Source: Methanomassiliicoccaceae archaeon (GTDB lineage: Archaea > Thermoplasmatota > Thermoplasmata > Methanomassiliicoccales > Methanomethylophilaceae). Taken from it: DNA of 64,000 bases. The position numbers and the translations under genes were made by a program. Below the pieces are notes generated by a model. That model was not told where the DNA came from. It ran no database searches and saw only the letters and a program-made list of their open reading frames with translations. This document shows positions 9,996 to 19,820 of this stretch, in pieces. Every line of letters starts with the position of its first letter. Positions within the stretch are counted from its first letter, which is position 1. The DNA is taken from NCBI GenBank assembly GCA_016284295.1, contig JAEEOP010000006.1, positions 62,001-126,000 on the forward strand. The letters run 5' to 3'.

Positions 9996-11357
9996 ATGGA
10001 GCAGATGGAGAAGCTTCAACTGAGATCGTCCCCGGCCAAGGATACCACGCCCGAGATGGGCATAAGGCTGGGCCGTGCGCTGGCCATGGAATACCGGAAG
10101 GTGGTGGTCGGGATGGACCTCATGAAGAGCAGTCCGATGATGAAGAACGCCCTCATCTCGGGCCTCATCTCCTCCGGAGCGGACGTCATAGACGTTGGAA
10201 CGGTCTCCGAACCCGTCATCGCCATGGCGGCGAGGATGGGTGATTGCGCCGTGTACGTCAACGAGTTCCGCCAATCCGACCTGGTCAGCGGATACCTGCT
10301 CATAGACACCGACGGCAGCCTGTTCGGTCTGGACCGCATCAGGCACATCGAGGGCAACGACGGACAGGAGGCCCCGAGGCCCAGCTACAAGTCCCTCGGC
10401 ACGGTGAAGGAGTACTACAACGCCACCAAGGACTACAACGATGCTCTGCTGAATGCGACCCACAACATCGCAGGGGGATCCGTCATCCTCAACTGCAACT
10501 GCGGGCTCTCCACCGATTCTGCACCGCAGATCCTCAACAGCATAAAGACCGATGTCATCTGCATAAACGCCCAGAAGGACCCCGACTACATCACCAACCC
10601 CCTATCCATCAAGGAGGCGGACATCCGCCAGATGAGGGCGCTGGTGGAGGCGAACGCCGGATCCATCGGGATATCCCTGAACCGCGTCGGGAACCTTATG
10701 AGGGTGTTCGACGAGTCCGGCGAGCCTCTGAACAACCAGGAGGTCCTCGGACTCCTGATCATGTTCCTGAAGCCCAAGAAGCTGGTCGTCCCGCTGGACG
10801 TCTCCAACCTCATCCCGGACATCTTCACCGGAAAGGTCACGGCGGACGTCAATTCCCCGCACCCCGCCCCGGACCCGGAGGAGACGGAGCTGATAATGGT
10901 GCAGCCATCTTCCGAGATGATATTCAAGGCGATGAAGGAAAGCGGGGCGGAACTGGCCTATTACGACGGCGGATTCGTCTTCAACGAGCCGGTCTGCACC
11001 CCCGATGCCATGCACGCGGCGATCATCCTGTCGCAGTTCACCGGCATGAACGACATCAGGGACATTATGAAGCAGTTCCCCGAATACTACTCCGAATCCA
11101 AATCCTACAAGTTCTCATGCAGCAGGGAGGATTTCATCCGCATGATGAACGCCAACGTCCAGGACGTCGGCCCCATCAAGGTCCAGGAGGACGGCTGCTG
11201 GAGGATAGACATGAATGAGGGAGCATTCTTCGTGGCATTCGACAACGATCAGGAGGATGCCGTCAACGTCGTGGCCGAATCCGGCGACAGGGTCTACCTG
11301 ATCAGCATGATCGAAGTCATCGACGGTCTGATGGAGTCCTGCTCCAGCGGTCAGTAA
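9996..11357 (+). CDS. Phosphohexomutase (phosphomannomutase/phosphoglucosamine mutase)-like protein, active-site motifs apparently degenerate
   Basis: KVVVGMDLMKSSPMMKNALISGLISSGADVIDVGTVSEP is typical of the family N-terminus; canonical TASHNP and DGDGDR motifs not seen. Confidence 0.65.
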   Translation: MEQMEKLQLRSSPAKDTTPEMGIRLGRALAMEYRKVVVGMDLMKSSPMMKNALISGLISSGADVIDVGTVSEPVIAMAARMGDCAVYVNEFRQSDLVSGYLLIDTDGSLFGLDRIRHIEGNDGQEAPRPSYKSLGTVKEYYNATKDYNDALLNATHNIAGGSVILNCNCGLSTDSAPQILNSIKTDVICINAQKDPDYITNPLSIKEADIRQMRALVEANAGSIGISLNRVGNLMRVFDESGEPLNNQEVLGLLIMFLKPKKLVVPLDVSNLIPDIFTGKVTADVNSPHPAPDPEETELIMVQPSSEMIFKAMKESGAELAYYDGGFVFNEPVCTPDAMHAAIILSQFTGMNDIRDIMKQFPEYYSESKSYKFSCSREDFIRMMNANVQDVGPIKVQEDGCWRIDMNEGAFFVAFDNDQEDAVNVVAESGDRVYLISMIEVIDGLMESCSSGQ

Positions 11358-11725
11358 ATCACTTCTATGTCCAGTGGCTCGCCGCGGGAATCGTATGCCT
11401 TCCAACTGGTGCGATCGTAAGGTTGGCATGTGATGAAATGCACGCCGCCCATGTTGCTGAAGAAATCCTTGTCCGCATCCGAAGGCATGTTGGAGAACCC
11501 CGGGTGGGAGTGGGCGGAGCCCGCGATGGAGAAGTCTATCGGCTCCATCCACCTGTTGATGAAGCTGTGCTCGTCGCCGAAAACGGTGCCCGGCAGCATG
11601 ACCATCTCAGATATCACCCCGTCGATCTCGCGATGGACGCAGAGGAACTCGTCCGGATAGGTGGACTTGGCGGCCTCGTTGAAGCCGTCTATGAAATCTA
11701 TGCTGACCCCGATGATCCTGTTCAT
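11351..11725 (-). CDS. JAB/MPN (JAMM) domain metalloprotease-like protein
   Basis: JAMM motif HSHPGFSNMPSDAD (HxH...SxxD); 124 aa. Confidence 0.8.
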   Translation of the reverse strand: MNRIIGVSIDFIDGFNEAAKSTYPDEFLCVHREIDGVISEMVMLPGTVFGDEHSFINRWMEPIDFSIAGSAHSHPGFSNMPSDADKDFFSNMGGVHFITCQPYDRTSWKAYDSRGEPLDIEVIY

Positions 11726-13329
11726 AGCGCATTCACCAGTTTCTCGCGCACCCTGGAGAAGAAGTCCATGTCGAACCTGATGAACCTGGCCTTCTTGTCC
11801 GAAAGCATAAAGTCGACCTTGGTGCGTCCTTCCATGGGGATCTCCTCCTGTCCGTCCAGGACTATGACGCAGTCCTTGTCCAGAACGGATTCCACGGTGA
11901 TCTTGCTCGTCGCAGGCACGACGAACGCCCTCGAGGTCGATTTGTAAGCGGCCATCGGCACCACCATCAGCGCATCCACATGCGGATCCATGTAAGGGGC
12001 GCCGAGGCTCATCGCGTAGCAGGTGGATCCGGTCGGGGTGGATATTATCACGCCGTCCGAGCGCATCTCGCAGGCCAGGACGTCGTCCACGTAGATCTTG
12101 TAATGGCGTATCTTCGCCACTGAGGATGTGTGGATCAAAGCCTCGTTGACAGAATCCTTGAGGTACTCGCCGTTATACCATGAGGCGAGCTTGAAACGGG
12201 ACTCTATTGTATAGTCCTCTCTGAGCAGGCGCTCTATGCCGTCCTTGATGTGATCGCGGTCGATCTCCGCCAGGAAGCCCACGCTCCCTCCGTTGATCCC
12301 TATGACCATGGCATCAGTCTGCTGCAGGACCCTCAGGAGGGTACCGTCGCCTCCGACCACTATGACGATGTCGACATCCATGTCCTTCAGGGGCATGCCC
12401 TCCATGCCGAGGACGCCCGCTATGTGGGAATCCAAGATGTACTCGTGGCCCTTCAGCGCATCCATCACCTGCCTGGTGTAATCCGCTGCCTTGGACAGCG
12501 AGGTGTTGGCGTAGATCCCGTACCTGTGGTCCTTGACCGGGTCCTTGCCCCTTATGAGGTAGTCGAACACGGGCTTGCTGCCGACTGCAACGACATTGCT
12601 GCGGTGGTCCAGGTCGAATCCCATCTCCAACACGTTGCCTTCGAGGTCATAGATCTCCCCTCCGGCCTCCCTCAGGATGACCACAGCGGCGGCGATGTCG
12701 ACGATCCTCTCGCAGCGGACGTAGTTCTCGGCGTTCATGCAGAAGGCATCCGCCTGCCCCTCCGCAACGATTGCTATCTCCAGGGAGGAGCATCCCAGCG
12801 AGCGGCTGGAGTACACCTTCTTGCATATGGCGTACGCATCCGGATGGGAGTAGCTGCCGGTGTAGTTCATAACGAACAGCTCGTCGAACTTCGGGGTGCG
12901 GACCTTGATCCTCTTTCCGTTCTTGAACGCCCCCTTGCCCTTCTCGGCCCAGTAGGAGTCGCCGGTGACCAGGTTGCGAAGGTATCCGAGCCTCATCCCG
13001 GACAGGGATCCCTTCCCGACCCCCAGGGATACGGTGTAGTAGGGGATGCCGGCGATGGCATTGTTGGACCCGTCCACCGGGTCCAGGATGAGGGTCTCTT
13101 CCCCTCCCCTATCGACGAAGCCGATCTCCTCGCTGAGCACGTTCAGAGATATCGCGTTCCTCTCGAGGTACATGAGAACGGCGTTCTCCGCCACCTTGTC
13201 GATCCTAGCGGTAGGCGTTCCGTCGGCTCCGATGCAGATCTCATCCTTCATGCAACCGGTGTCGGGTATCTTCCCGATCTCCTTCTGTACCGCATCGGCT
13301 ATGGCCGAGAGGACGTCTATCGTGATCAT
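11722..13329 (-). CDS. nadK: Bifunctional inositol monophosphatase-family (NADP phosphatase)/NAD kinase
   Basis: N-terminal IMPase motif LILDPVDGSNNAIAGIPYY; C-terminal NAD kinase motifs VVGGDGTLLR and GINGGSVGFL; same architecture as M. jannaschii MJ0917. Confidence 0.88.
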   Translation of the reverse strand: MITIDVLSAIADAVQKEIGKIPDTGCMKDEICIGADGTPTARIDKVAENAVLMYLERNAISLNVLSEEIGFVDRGGEETLILDPVDGSNNAIAGIPYYTVSLGVGKGSLSGMRLGYLRNLVTGDSYWAEKGKGAFKNGKRIKVRTPKFDELFVMNYTGSYSHPDAYAICKKVYSSRSLGCSSLEIAIVAEGQADAFCMNAENYVRCERIVDIAAAVVILREAGGEIYDLEGNVLEMGFDLDHRSNVVAVGSKPVFDYLIRGKDPVKDHRYGIYANTSLSKAADYTRQVMDALKGHEYILDSHIAGVLGMEGMPLKDMDVDIVIVVGGDGTLLRVLQQTDAMVIGINGGSVGFLAEIDRDHIKDGIERLLREDYTIESRFKLASWYNGEYLKDSVNEALIHTSSVAKIRHYKIYVDDVLACEMRSDGVIISTPTGSTCYAMSLGAPYMDPHVDALMVVPMAAYKSTSRAFVVPATSKITVESVLDKDCVIVLDGQEEIPMEGRTKVDFMLSDKKARFIRFDMDFFSRVREKLVNAL

Positions 13330-13378
13330 AGCACGCCCATTGACAGGATTTTATAAAGAGTATGCCATCGACGGCCCC

Positions 13379-14038
13379 ATGGAACCGCTAAGCTTCACCT
13401 CCGATAGGGTCTTCCTGGACAGGGGTCGCCTTTACACGATATCGGCCTGCCCCGGCAAGAGGATCTACGGGGAACGCCTGTTCACCCTGTCCGGTACCGA
13501 GTACCGCGAGTGGGATTCCAGGAGGAGCAAGCTGGCGGCGTATCTGACTGTCGGCGGGAAGCAGTTCCCTTTCAGGAAGGACTCCAAGGTCCTGTACCTC
13601 GGGGCATCCAGCGGCACCACGCCCTCCCATGTGGCGGACATCTGCCCGGACGGGAAGGTGTACTGCGTGGAGTTCGCCCAGAGGATGTTCAGGGACCTGG
13701 TCGGGACCTGCGAGACCCGTCCTAATATGATGCCCATCCTCGGGGACGCCACCAGGCCGGAGGAGTACTCGATGTTCACCGACGGGGTGGACGTGGTCTA
13801 CCAGGATGTGGCGCAGAAGATGCAGGCGAAGATCCTGTGCGACAACATGGACACCTTCGATGCGGATTACGGCATGGTCGCAGTCAAGGCGCGGTCGGAA
13901 GACGTAACAGCATCCCCTGAATCCGTGTTCAAGGAGGCCGAGAAGGTGCTCCGCGAGAGGGGGTTCTCCATACTCGACGACGAGCCCTTGGACCCCTTCG
14001 AGAAGGCCCATGCGATGATAGTCGTGAAGAGGGATTGA
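13379..14038 (+). CDS. flpA: Fibrillarin-like rRNA/tRNA 2'-O-methyltransferase
   Basis: [42 protein letters not shown]; start at ATG 13379. Confidence 0.9.
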   Translation: MEPLSFTSDRVFLDRGRLYTISACPGKRIYGERLFTLSGTEYREWDSRRSKLAAYLTVGGKQFPFRKDSKVLYLGASSGTTPSHVADICPDGKVYCVEFAQRMFRDLVGTCETRPNMMPILGDATRPEEYSMFTDGVDVVYQDVAQKMQAKILCDNMDTFDADYGMVAVKARSEDVTASPESVFKEAEKVLRERGFSILDDEPLDPFEKAHAMIVVKRD

Positions 14039-14039
14039 C

Positions 14040-14378
14040 ATGCGCACGGCCTATGCGATAGCGTTCAAGGATGACATGTTCCTCATGGTCTGGCACAATA
14101 GGAGGAACGGCTGGGAGATGCCCGGCGGGCATGTGGAGGAGGGGGAGACTTCCGAGCAGGCGGCTGCCAGGGAGTTCATGGAGGAGGCCGGGTACGAGAT
14201 CGAGATCGTGGCCACCCGCGACATCGGCTACTGCGATGTCTGCGCTGCACGCCTCGGCAGGAAGGTCAAAGAGGACTGCGAGATGAGATCCGAGCTGTTC
14301 GATGCCCTCCCGGAGCAGCTGTCATTCGGCAGGGACGAGTATGAGGATACTGTGCCCTGGGCCAGGTCGCAGCTGTGA
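14040..14378 (+). CDS. NUDIX hydrolase
   Basis: Nudix box [24 protein letters not shown]. Confidence 0.9.
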   Translation: MRTAYAIAFKDDMFLMVWHNRRNGWEMPGGHVEEGETSEQAAAREFMEEAGYEIEIVATRDIGYCDVCAARLGRKVKEDCEMRSELFDALPEQLSFGRDEYEDTVPWARSQL

Positions 14379-14485
14379 GCCTTTTATGTATAGCCCTATA
14401 AAGGCCCGCGATTTATGTTTTATATACTACTTCCATAATCACTTGCATAGCCTCGCCGCCTAGATATGATTCGGAGGATCACATT

Positions 14486-14941
14486 ATGGCAAGAATGCAC
14501 ACAAGAAGAAAGGGAAAATCCTGTTCAAAGCACCCAATGGTTTCCGAGAATCCTTCCTGGGTTCCTCTCAACGCCACCGAAATTGAGGATCTCATCGTGA
14601 AGCTCTCGAAAGACGGTATCATCTCCGCCCAGATCGGACTCATCCTCAGGGACCAGTATGGAGTTCCTGATGTCAAGCTCGCTACCGGCAAGACGATCAC
14701 CGAGATCATGGCTGAGAAGGGAGTCGCTCCCGCTCTTCCCGAGGACCTTTCCAACCTCATGAGGCGCGCAATCTCTCTGAACGTTCACTTGAAGAACAAC
14801 AAGGGAGACGTCTCCAACAAGAGAGGTCTCCTCATGATCGAGGCAAAGATCAGGAGACTCGAGCGCTACTACAAGAGGAACGGAGTCCTTCCCGCAGACT
14901 GGAAGTATTCTCTCAGCAATGCGGAACTCATGCTTAAGTGA
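14486..14941 (+). CDS. rps15: 30S ribosomal protein uS15
   Basis: MARMHTRRKGKSCSKHP...RGLLMIEAKIRRLERYYKRNGVLPADWKY, archaeal S15. Confidence 0.95.
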   Translation: MARMHTRRKGKSCSKHPMVSENPSWVPLNATEIEDLIVKLSKDGIISAQIGLILRDQYGVPDVKLATGKTITEIMAEKGVAPALPEDLSNLMRRAISLNVHLKNNKGDVSNKRGLLMIEAKIRRLERYYKRNGVLPADWKYSLSNAELMLK

Positions 14942-16293
14942 GTTATATGGAGACTGAGGTCCCCTCAAAACTTCTTACAACCTTATCTCATGCCGCGGAC
15001 ATCGTCCGCGGACATGATTTCATACAGGTCTATTCTCACTACGATGCCGACGGCGTATCCGCTGCATCCATAATCGCACAGACCCTTCTCCGCGAGGGCA
15101 AGGAGTTCCGCGTGACCCTTTTCACCACGCTGAACGACTTCAACATGGACATCATCCGCAGCACCAAGACCGACTGCATCATCATCACCGATCTGGGAGC
15201 ATCCTACATCGAGCAGCTGGATGCCATGAAGAACGACATTGTCGTCCTGGATCACCACACGATCATCGCAGAGGCCAAGCGCATCTGCTACGCGAACCCG
15301 CACCTTTACGGCATCGACGGCATGACATCGGGATGCGGTGCGACCATGGCGCTGCTGTTCGCAGTGACCATGAACGAGAAGAACTGGGATCTGGTGCAGA
15401 TCGCCTTCGCCGGGATCGCCGGTGACAGGCAGCACATCAACGGCCTCTCCGGACTCAATGTCCACCTCCTCGAGGAAGGTAAGAAGAGGGGCTACATCGA
15501 GGAGATGCCCGGTTCCCTGATCCCGTCGGGGCATCTGAAGACACAGCTTTTCCTGACCACCGACCCCTACATCCGCGGAATCAGCGGCAACGAGGAGGGT
15601 GTGACCAAGCTCCTGGAGGACGCCGGGATCGACCAGAGCAAGACGTACATGGACCTCACCGATGAGGAGAAGAGGAAGCTGTCGTCCCTCATAGCGATCA
15701 GGCTCACCCAGCAGGGCATGCTCGAGTGCTCGCTCAACGAGATCGCCCGCACCAGATACTATCTGACGGGATTCAAGATGGATGCCGAATACCTCTCATC
15801 CGTCCTGAACAGCTGCGGCCGCTCCGGGCTGGGAGGGATGGGAGTATCCGCTGGGATGGGCGACGCCAAGGCCATCGAGATGGGCGCCAAGCTCATGAAC
15901 GAATCCAACCACGACGTGGTCATGAACATGGTCGACCTCGACAGCAAGGGACTGAACCAGATGGCCCATCTGCAGTGGTTCGACAGCTCCGATTCAGGTT
16001 TCACGGGGATGCTCTGCGGCATATCGATGCAGTGCATAGGCGACCCCGACAAGCCCACCATAGGGATGAACCGTTCCAAAGAGCCTGTCAACATCTCGTC
16101 CAGAGGCATGTGGGTGCAGCTTGACAAAGGAATCGATCTCGCAGCCGCCATGAGGGAGGCATGCGCTTCCGTCGGCGGAGAGGGCGGCGGTCACAGGATA
16201 GCCGCAGGCGGATCCGTTCCCGGAGAAATGGTTGATGAGTTCCTGAAGAACCTCGATGCCATCCTGGAGAGACAGCTCAGCTCCTCCAAGTGA
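14938..16293 (+). CDS. DHH-family phosphoesterase, archaeal RecJ-like/GAN exonuclease
   Basis: VYSHYDADGVSAASII, VVLDHHT, SGCGATMALLF, C-terminal GGEGGGHRIAAGG; overlaps rps15 stop (GTG start; alternative ATG at 14947). Confidence 0.9.
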   Translation: MSYMETEVPSKLLTTLSHAADIVRGHDFIQVYSHYDADGVSAASIIAQTLLREGKEFRVTLFTTLNDFNMDIIRSTKTDCIIITDLGASYIEQLDAMKNDIVVLDHHTIIAEAKRICYANPHLYGIDGMTSGCGATMALLFAVTMNEKNWDLVQIAFAGIAGDRQHINGLSGLNVHLLEEGKKRGYIEEMPGSLIPSGHLKTQLFLTTDPYIRGISGNEEGVTKLLEDAGIDQSKTYMDLTDEEKRKLSSLIAIRLTQQGMLECSLNEIARTRYYLTGFKMDAEYLSSVLNSCGRSGLGGMGVSAGMGDAKAIEMGAKLMNESNHDVVMNMVDLDSKGLNQMAHLQWFDSSDSGFTGMLCGISMQCIGDPDKPTIGMNRSKEPVNISSRGMWVQLDKGIDLAAAMREACASVGGEGGGHRIAAGGSVPGEMVDEFLKNLDAILERQLSSSK

Positions 16294-17260
16294 CCTCTAC
16301 CTCGTCGGTCCTGAATCTCTGATCGACCACCGTGTCGGCGATCTCCATTCTGACTCCGGACTCGTACATCTCGCTTCCGAGCCACGCGATCATGGCACCG
16401 TTGTCCATGCAGAACCTACGGTCCGGAACGTACATCTGCGCTCCTCTCTCCTCGGCCATCTCCCTGACCATCTCGCGGAGGCGCATGTTCTGGGCAACTC
16501 CCCCTCCGAGGAGGACCTCATCCTTGCCGATATGGGCCATCGCCCTCTCGGTGACCTCCGTTAACATGGCATAGGCGGTCTCCTGGACGGACAATGCGAT
16601 GTCCTCCAGTGGAACGCCCTTCTTCTGCAGGGCGAGCGCAGCGGTCATCAGACCTGAGAATGCGACATCCATGCCCTTGACTGAATACGGAAGTTCGTGG
16701 TACACCTTGCCTTCCTTGGCGAGCTTCTCGAAGACCGGACCTGCATAGAACCCCATCCCGAGGTCCCTTCCCAGCTTGTCCAGCATGTTGCCGATGCCGA
16801 TGTCCTGGGTCTCCCCGAATATCCTGTAGCGCCCCTCGGCGAAGGCTATGACCTGTGTGTTGCCTCCCGAAGCGTACAGGAGGGCGGGATCGTCGCATCC
16901 GCAGAGGGCGCGTCCGATCTCCACATGGGCGACGCAATGGTTCACACCGACTATCGGTATCCCCATGGTGCATGAGAACGCCCTGGCCGCAGTGGCGGCC
17001 ACACGGAGGCACGGGCCCAGACCCGGGCCCATCGAGAACGATATGACGTCGATATCCTTGGGCTTCAGACCGGACACGTCGAAGGCCTGCTGCATTATCC
17101 TGGAGACGACCTCCACATGGTGGTTGGCGGCCTCTCTGGGATGGAGTCCCCCGTTCTTCGGCCTGAACATGTCCAGCTCGTTCGCCAGGACATTGTGGTC
17201 CGAATCGACGATCCCCACACCCAGGGTATGGGCGGTCCCCTCGATACCTAACGTTATCAT
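16277..17260 (-). CDS. kae1: tRNA N6-threonylcarbamoyladenosine synthase subunit Kae1 (not fused to Bud32)
   Basis: ITLGIEGTAHTLGVGIV, NHCVAHVEIG, VSGGNT-like YASGGNTQV, MDVAFSGL, GGGVAQNMRL; ORF ends without a kinase domain. Confidence 0.95.
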   Translation of the reverse strand: MITLGIEGTAHTLGVGIVDSDHNVLANELDMFRPKNGGLHPREAANHHVEVVSRIMQQAFDVSGLKPKDIDVISFSMGPGLGPCLRVAATAARAFSCTMGIPIVGVNHCVAHVEIGRALCGCDDPALLYASGGNTQVIAFAEGRYRIFGETQDIGIGNMLDKLGRDLGMGFYAGPVFEKLAKEGKVYHELPYSVKGMDVAFSGLMTAALALQKKGVPLEDIALSVQETAYAMLTEVTERAMAHIGKDEVLLGGGVAQNMRLREMVREMAEERGAQMYVPDRRFCMDNGAMIAWLGSEMYESGVRMEIADTVVDQRFRTDEVEVTWRS

Positions 17261-17269
17261 CGGCAGTCA

Positions 17270-17312
17270 ATCCCAATCGCCGTTATATAACGTTCCTCTC
17301 GGGGATTGGGAT
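17270..17312. promoter_or_regulatory. 9-bp perfect inverted repeat ATCCCAATC/GATTGGGAT flanking a TTATATAA box
   Basis: Left arm 17270-17278, right arm 17304-17312; TATA-like 17283-17290 upstream of kae1. Confidence 0.5.
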
Positions 17313-17371
17313 ATATAGCGACCAAGCGGATTCCGACCGCGGGGACGTCCTCCTGAAGACGTATCGATATC

Positions 17372-18100
17372 ATGGGACAGGGATACAGCTACGATTGCCC
17401 GGCCTGCGGCCACTCGGCGGAGCTCTGCATGGGAATCTACAACTGCAAGGGATGGGGCGACAGGCCCACGCTGAGGGACATCGAGGACGGCAGATACGGG
17501 AAGGATGCAAAGAGCGCCCTTGCCAAGCACCCGAAGAGCCTGTACCACTTCCAGTCGGACGTGTTCGTATGCGGATGCGGATATACGAAGAGCTACGACT
17601 CCCTCGTCATCCACAGCAACGACTACCGCGATTGGGAAGTCTTCTACTCGACCAGGCACAGATGCCCGCGGTGCAACAGGACGATGGGATCGATAGCGTA
17701 CTTCCCGACGAGCATCAGATGCCATCGCTGCGGTGCCGAATCCCCCATAAACAGGCGCAGCATGGTGAGATGGAACCGATGCTGGATGCCGTTTATGGAT
17801 CGGGTCAGCGGGACAGCCCTCCAAAACTTTATGTACTGTAAGTATATCGTCCTCTCATCGGACCCGTGGTCTAGGGGTTATGACGTCGCATTGACATTGC
17901 GGAGGTCGCCGGTTCAAATCCGGCCGGGTCCACCATCTCTTATGGTTCCTTGTGACTTGTCGATTGTTACGATTCTCGCATTCGCGTGCATCAACCCGTC
18001 TGTCTGGACACGGCGATCGCCATGCCGCCGATGCTCTGAGCCAGACGTCCGAATTAGTACAGGTTTAACGACCTTCATGGCTATAGTCAAATACTATTGA
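17372..18100 (+). CDS. Zinc-ribbon protein; the 3' part of the ORF overlaps tRNA-Val, so the true end is uncertain (probably near 17840)
   Basis: Cys pairs CPAC, CGC, CPRC, CHRC; the ORF translation then reads through the tRNA. Confidence 0.55.
   Translation: MGQGYSYDCPACGHSAELCMGIYNCKGWGDRPTLRDIEDGRYGKDAKSALAKHPKSLYHFQSDVFVCGCGYTKSYDSLVIHSNDYRDWEVFYSTRHRCPRCNRTMGSIAYFPTSIRCHRCGAESPINRRSMVRWNRCWMPFMDRVSGTALQNFMYCKYIVLSSDPWSRGYDVALTLRRSPVQIRPGPPSLMVPCDLSIVTILAFACINPSVWTRRSPCRRCSEPDVRISTGLTTFMAIVKYY
17860..17932 (+). tRNA. tRNA-Val (anticodon GAC), CCA encoded at 17933-17935
   Basis: GGACCCG/CGGGTCC acceptor stem; anticodon loop TTGACAT; T-arm GCCGGTTCAAATCCGGC. Confidence 0.95.
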
Positions 18101-18325
18101 CTTAATTCTACTGATTCAGTAGCAATTCTACGAAAAACAATATAAAATCGCATTATTTTCTATTTATCGCAATAATATTATTGGATATATCAGTAATTTC
18201 GCCAATTCATACGGATTTCGTAACAGATAGGAAACCCTTATATTATGCGGATAATCATTCGGTACGCATCGATTGTCGGTGTTTCTAAGATTCACCGCTT
18301 TCAAAAACCCTGAAAAGTGAGAATA

Positions 18326-19765
18326 ATGGGAATCATAGAGACATTGAACGACGTGTTCAGCCCGTTGAACACGTATATCTGGTATATCGCCTTCGTTTGT
18401 CTCATCGGACTTGGACTGTATTTCCTTGTGAGGCTCAAGTTCATGCAGGTGACCCACATAGGCGAGAACGCCAAACTGGCGGTCTCCGGGGTCAACGATC
18501 AGACTGATGGCAGGAAACTCTCTTCCTTTGAAGCGTTCTGTTTGGGAATGGGTGCGCGTATCGGTGTTGGAAACATCGCCGGAGTCGCCACCGCTATCGC
18601 CACAGGAGGACCTGGAGCGGTCTTCTGGATGTGGATCTTCGCACTGATCGGTGCAGGGACCAGTTTCATGGAGTCCACCGCCGCTCAGATTTATAAGGAG
18701 AAGAAAGCCGACGGAAGCTACTACGGAGGACCCGCATACTACGCTACCAAAGGACTCAAGAAGAGATGGCTCGGAGTCGTCCTTGCCCTGCTTATCACGA
18801 TCACGTTCGGTTTCGGATTCGTCGGCGTGCAGGCGAGCAACTCGTCCTCTGCTATCGTCAACGCGTTCAACATCGACAGCCACCTTGTCGGAATCGTCAT
18901 CGCGATGGGTACCGCCCTGGTCATCTTCAGCGGAACCAAGCTCATCGGAAAGTTCTCCGCAAAGGTCGTTCCCGCTATGGCCGTCCTCTGGATCATCTTC
19001 ACGCTGGCTATCATCGGTGCCAACATCGGCAACGTCGGAAATGCTTTCGCCATGATCTTCCAGTATGCGTTCACCGCACCCTCGCTCATCGGTGGAGGAA
19101 TCGGATTCATCATCATGACCGGTCTGAAGAGAGGAGTCTTCTCCAACGAGGCTGGTCTGGGATCCGTCGCCAACCTGGCAGGTACCGCGGACACGTCGCA
19201 CCCCGTCAAACAGGGACTCATCCAGTCCTTCGGAGTCATCGTGGACACTATCATCGTCTGTACCTTCACCGCCATCGCAGTCCTGTCCTTCGGTGACTGG
19301 AGCACGATCGCGGATGCGATCTACGAGGATGGGGCTCTTGTCCTCAAGGCAGCGCCTCTGGTGCAGATGGTCGCCACTTCCGCTCTCGGAAGCTGGACCG
19401 CGACCCTCATCGCGATCTTCCTGTTCATATTCGCATTCACGAGTATGATCGGATACTACACCATGTCCGAGGCCAACCTTAGGTTCGTGAAGGACAACAA
19501 CACCGTGATCTTCGTCATGCGTATCGCCGTCGTCCTGGTCGCGTTCGGATCGTGCCTCATCGATACCAGCCTGATGGATCTGATATCGGATACATTCATG
19601 GCGGCCATGGGAGCAGTGAACGTCGTCGTGGTGTTCCTGCTGGCCAAACCCATCATGGAAGCCTACAAGGACTATAGGCAGCAGAAGAAGGACGGTGTGG
19701 AGGAACCGGCGTTCCACAAATCCGCATTGTCCGATTCCAGCGGTGTCACCGAGTGGGAAGAATAA
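18326..19765 (+). CDS. Sodium:alanine/glycine symporter (AGCS family)
   Basis: GARIGVGNIAGVATAIATGGPGAVFWMW, GLKRGVFSNEAGLGS; multi-TM. Confidence 0.93.
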   Translation: MGIIETLNDVFSPLNTYIWYIAFVCLIGLGLYFLVRLKFMQVTHIGENAKLAVSGVNDQTDGRKLSSFEAFCLGMGARIGVGNIAGVATAIATGGPGAVFWMWIFALIGAGTSFMESTAAQIYKEKKADGSYYGGPAYYATKGLKKRWLGVVLALLITITFGFGFVGVQASNSSSAIVNAFNIDSHLVGIVIAMGTALVIFSGTKLIGKFSAKVVPAMAVLWIIFTLAIIGANIGNVGNAFAMIFQYAFTAPSLIGGGIGFIIMTGLKRGVFSNEAGLGSVANLAGTADTSHPVKQGLIQSFGVIVDTIIVCTFTAIAVLSFGDWSTIADAIYEDGALVLKAAPLVQMVATSALGSWTATLIAIFLFIFAFTSMIGYYTMSEANLRFVKDNNTVIFVMRIAVVLVAFGSCLIDTSLMDLISDTFMAAMGAVNVVVVFLLAKPIMEAYKDYRQQKKDGVEEPAFHKSALSDSSGVTEWEE

Positions 19766-19820
19766 GCAAATCAATTACAGGGGGGAGACCCCCTGGTCAT
19801 CTTCTATAATGATGTTATAT

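Noticed and set aside
17267-17824. Minus-strand 185-aa ORF opposite the zinc-ribbon gene
   Set aside because: Low-complexity antisense of a gene with clear Cys-pair motifs.
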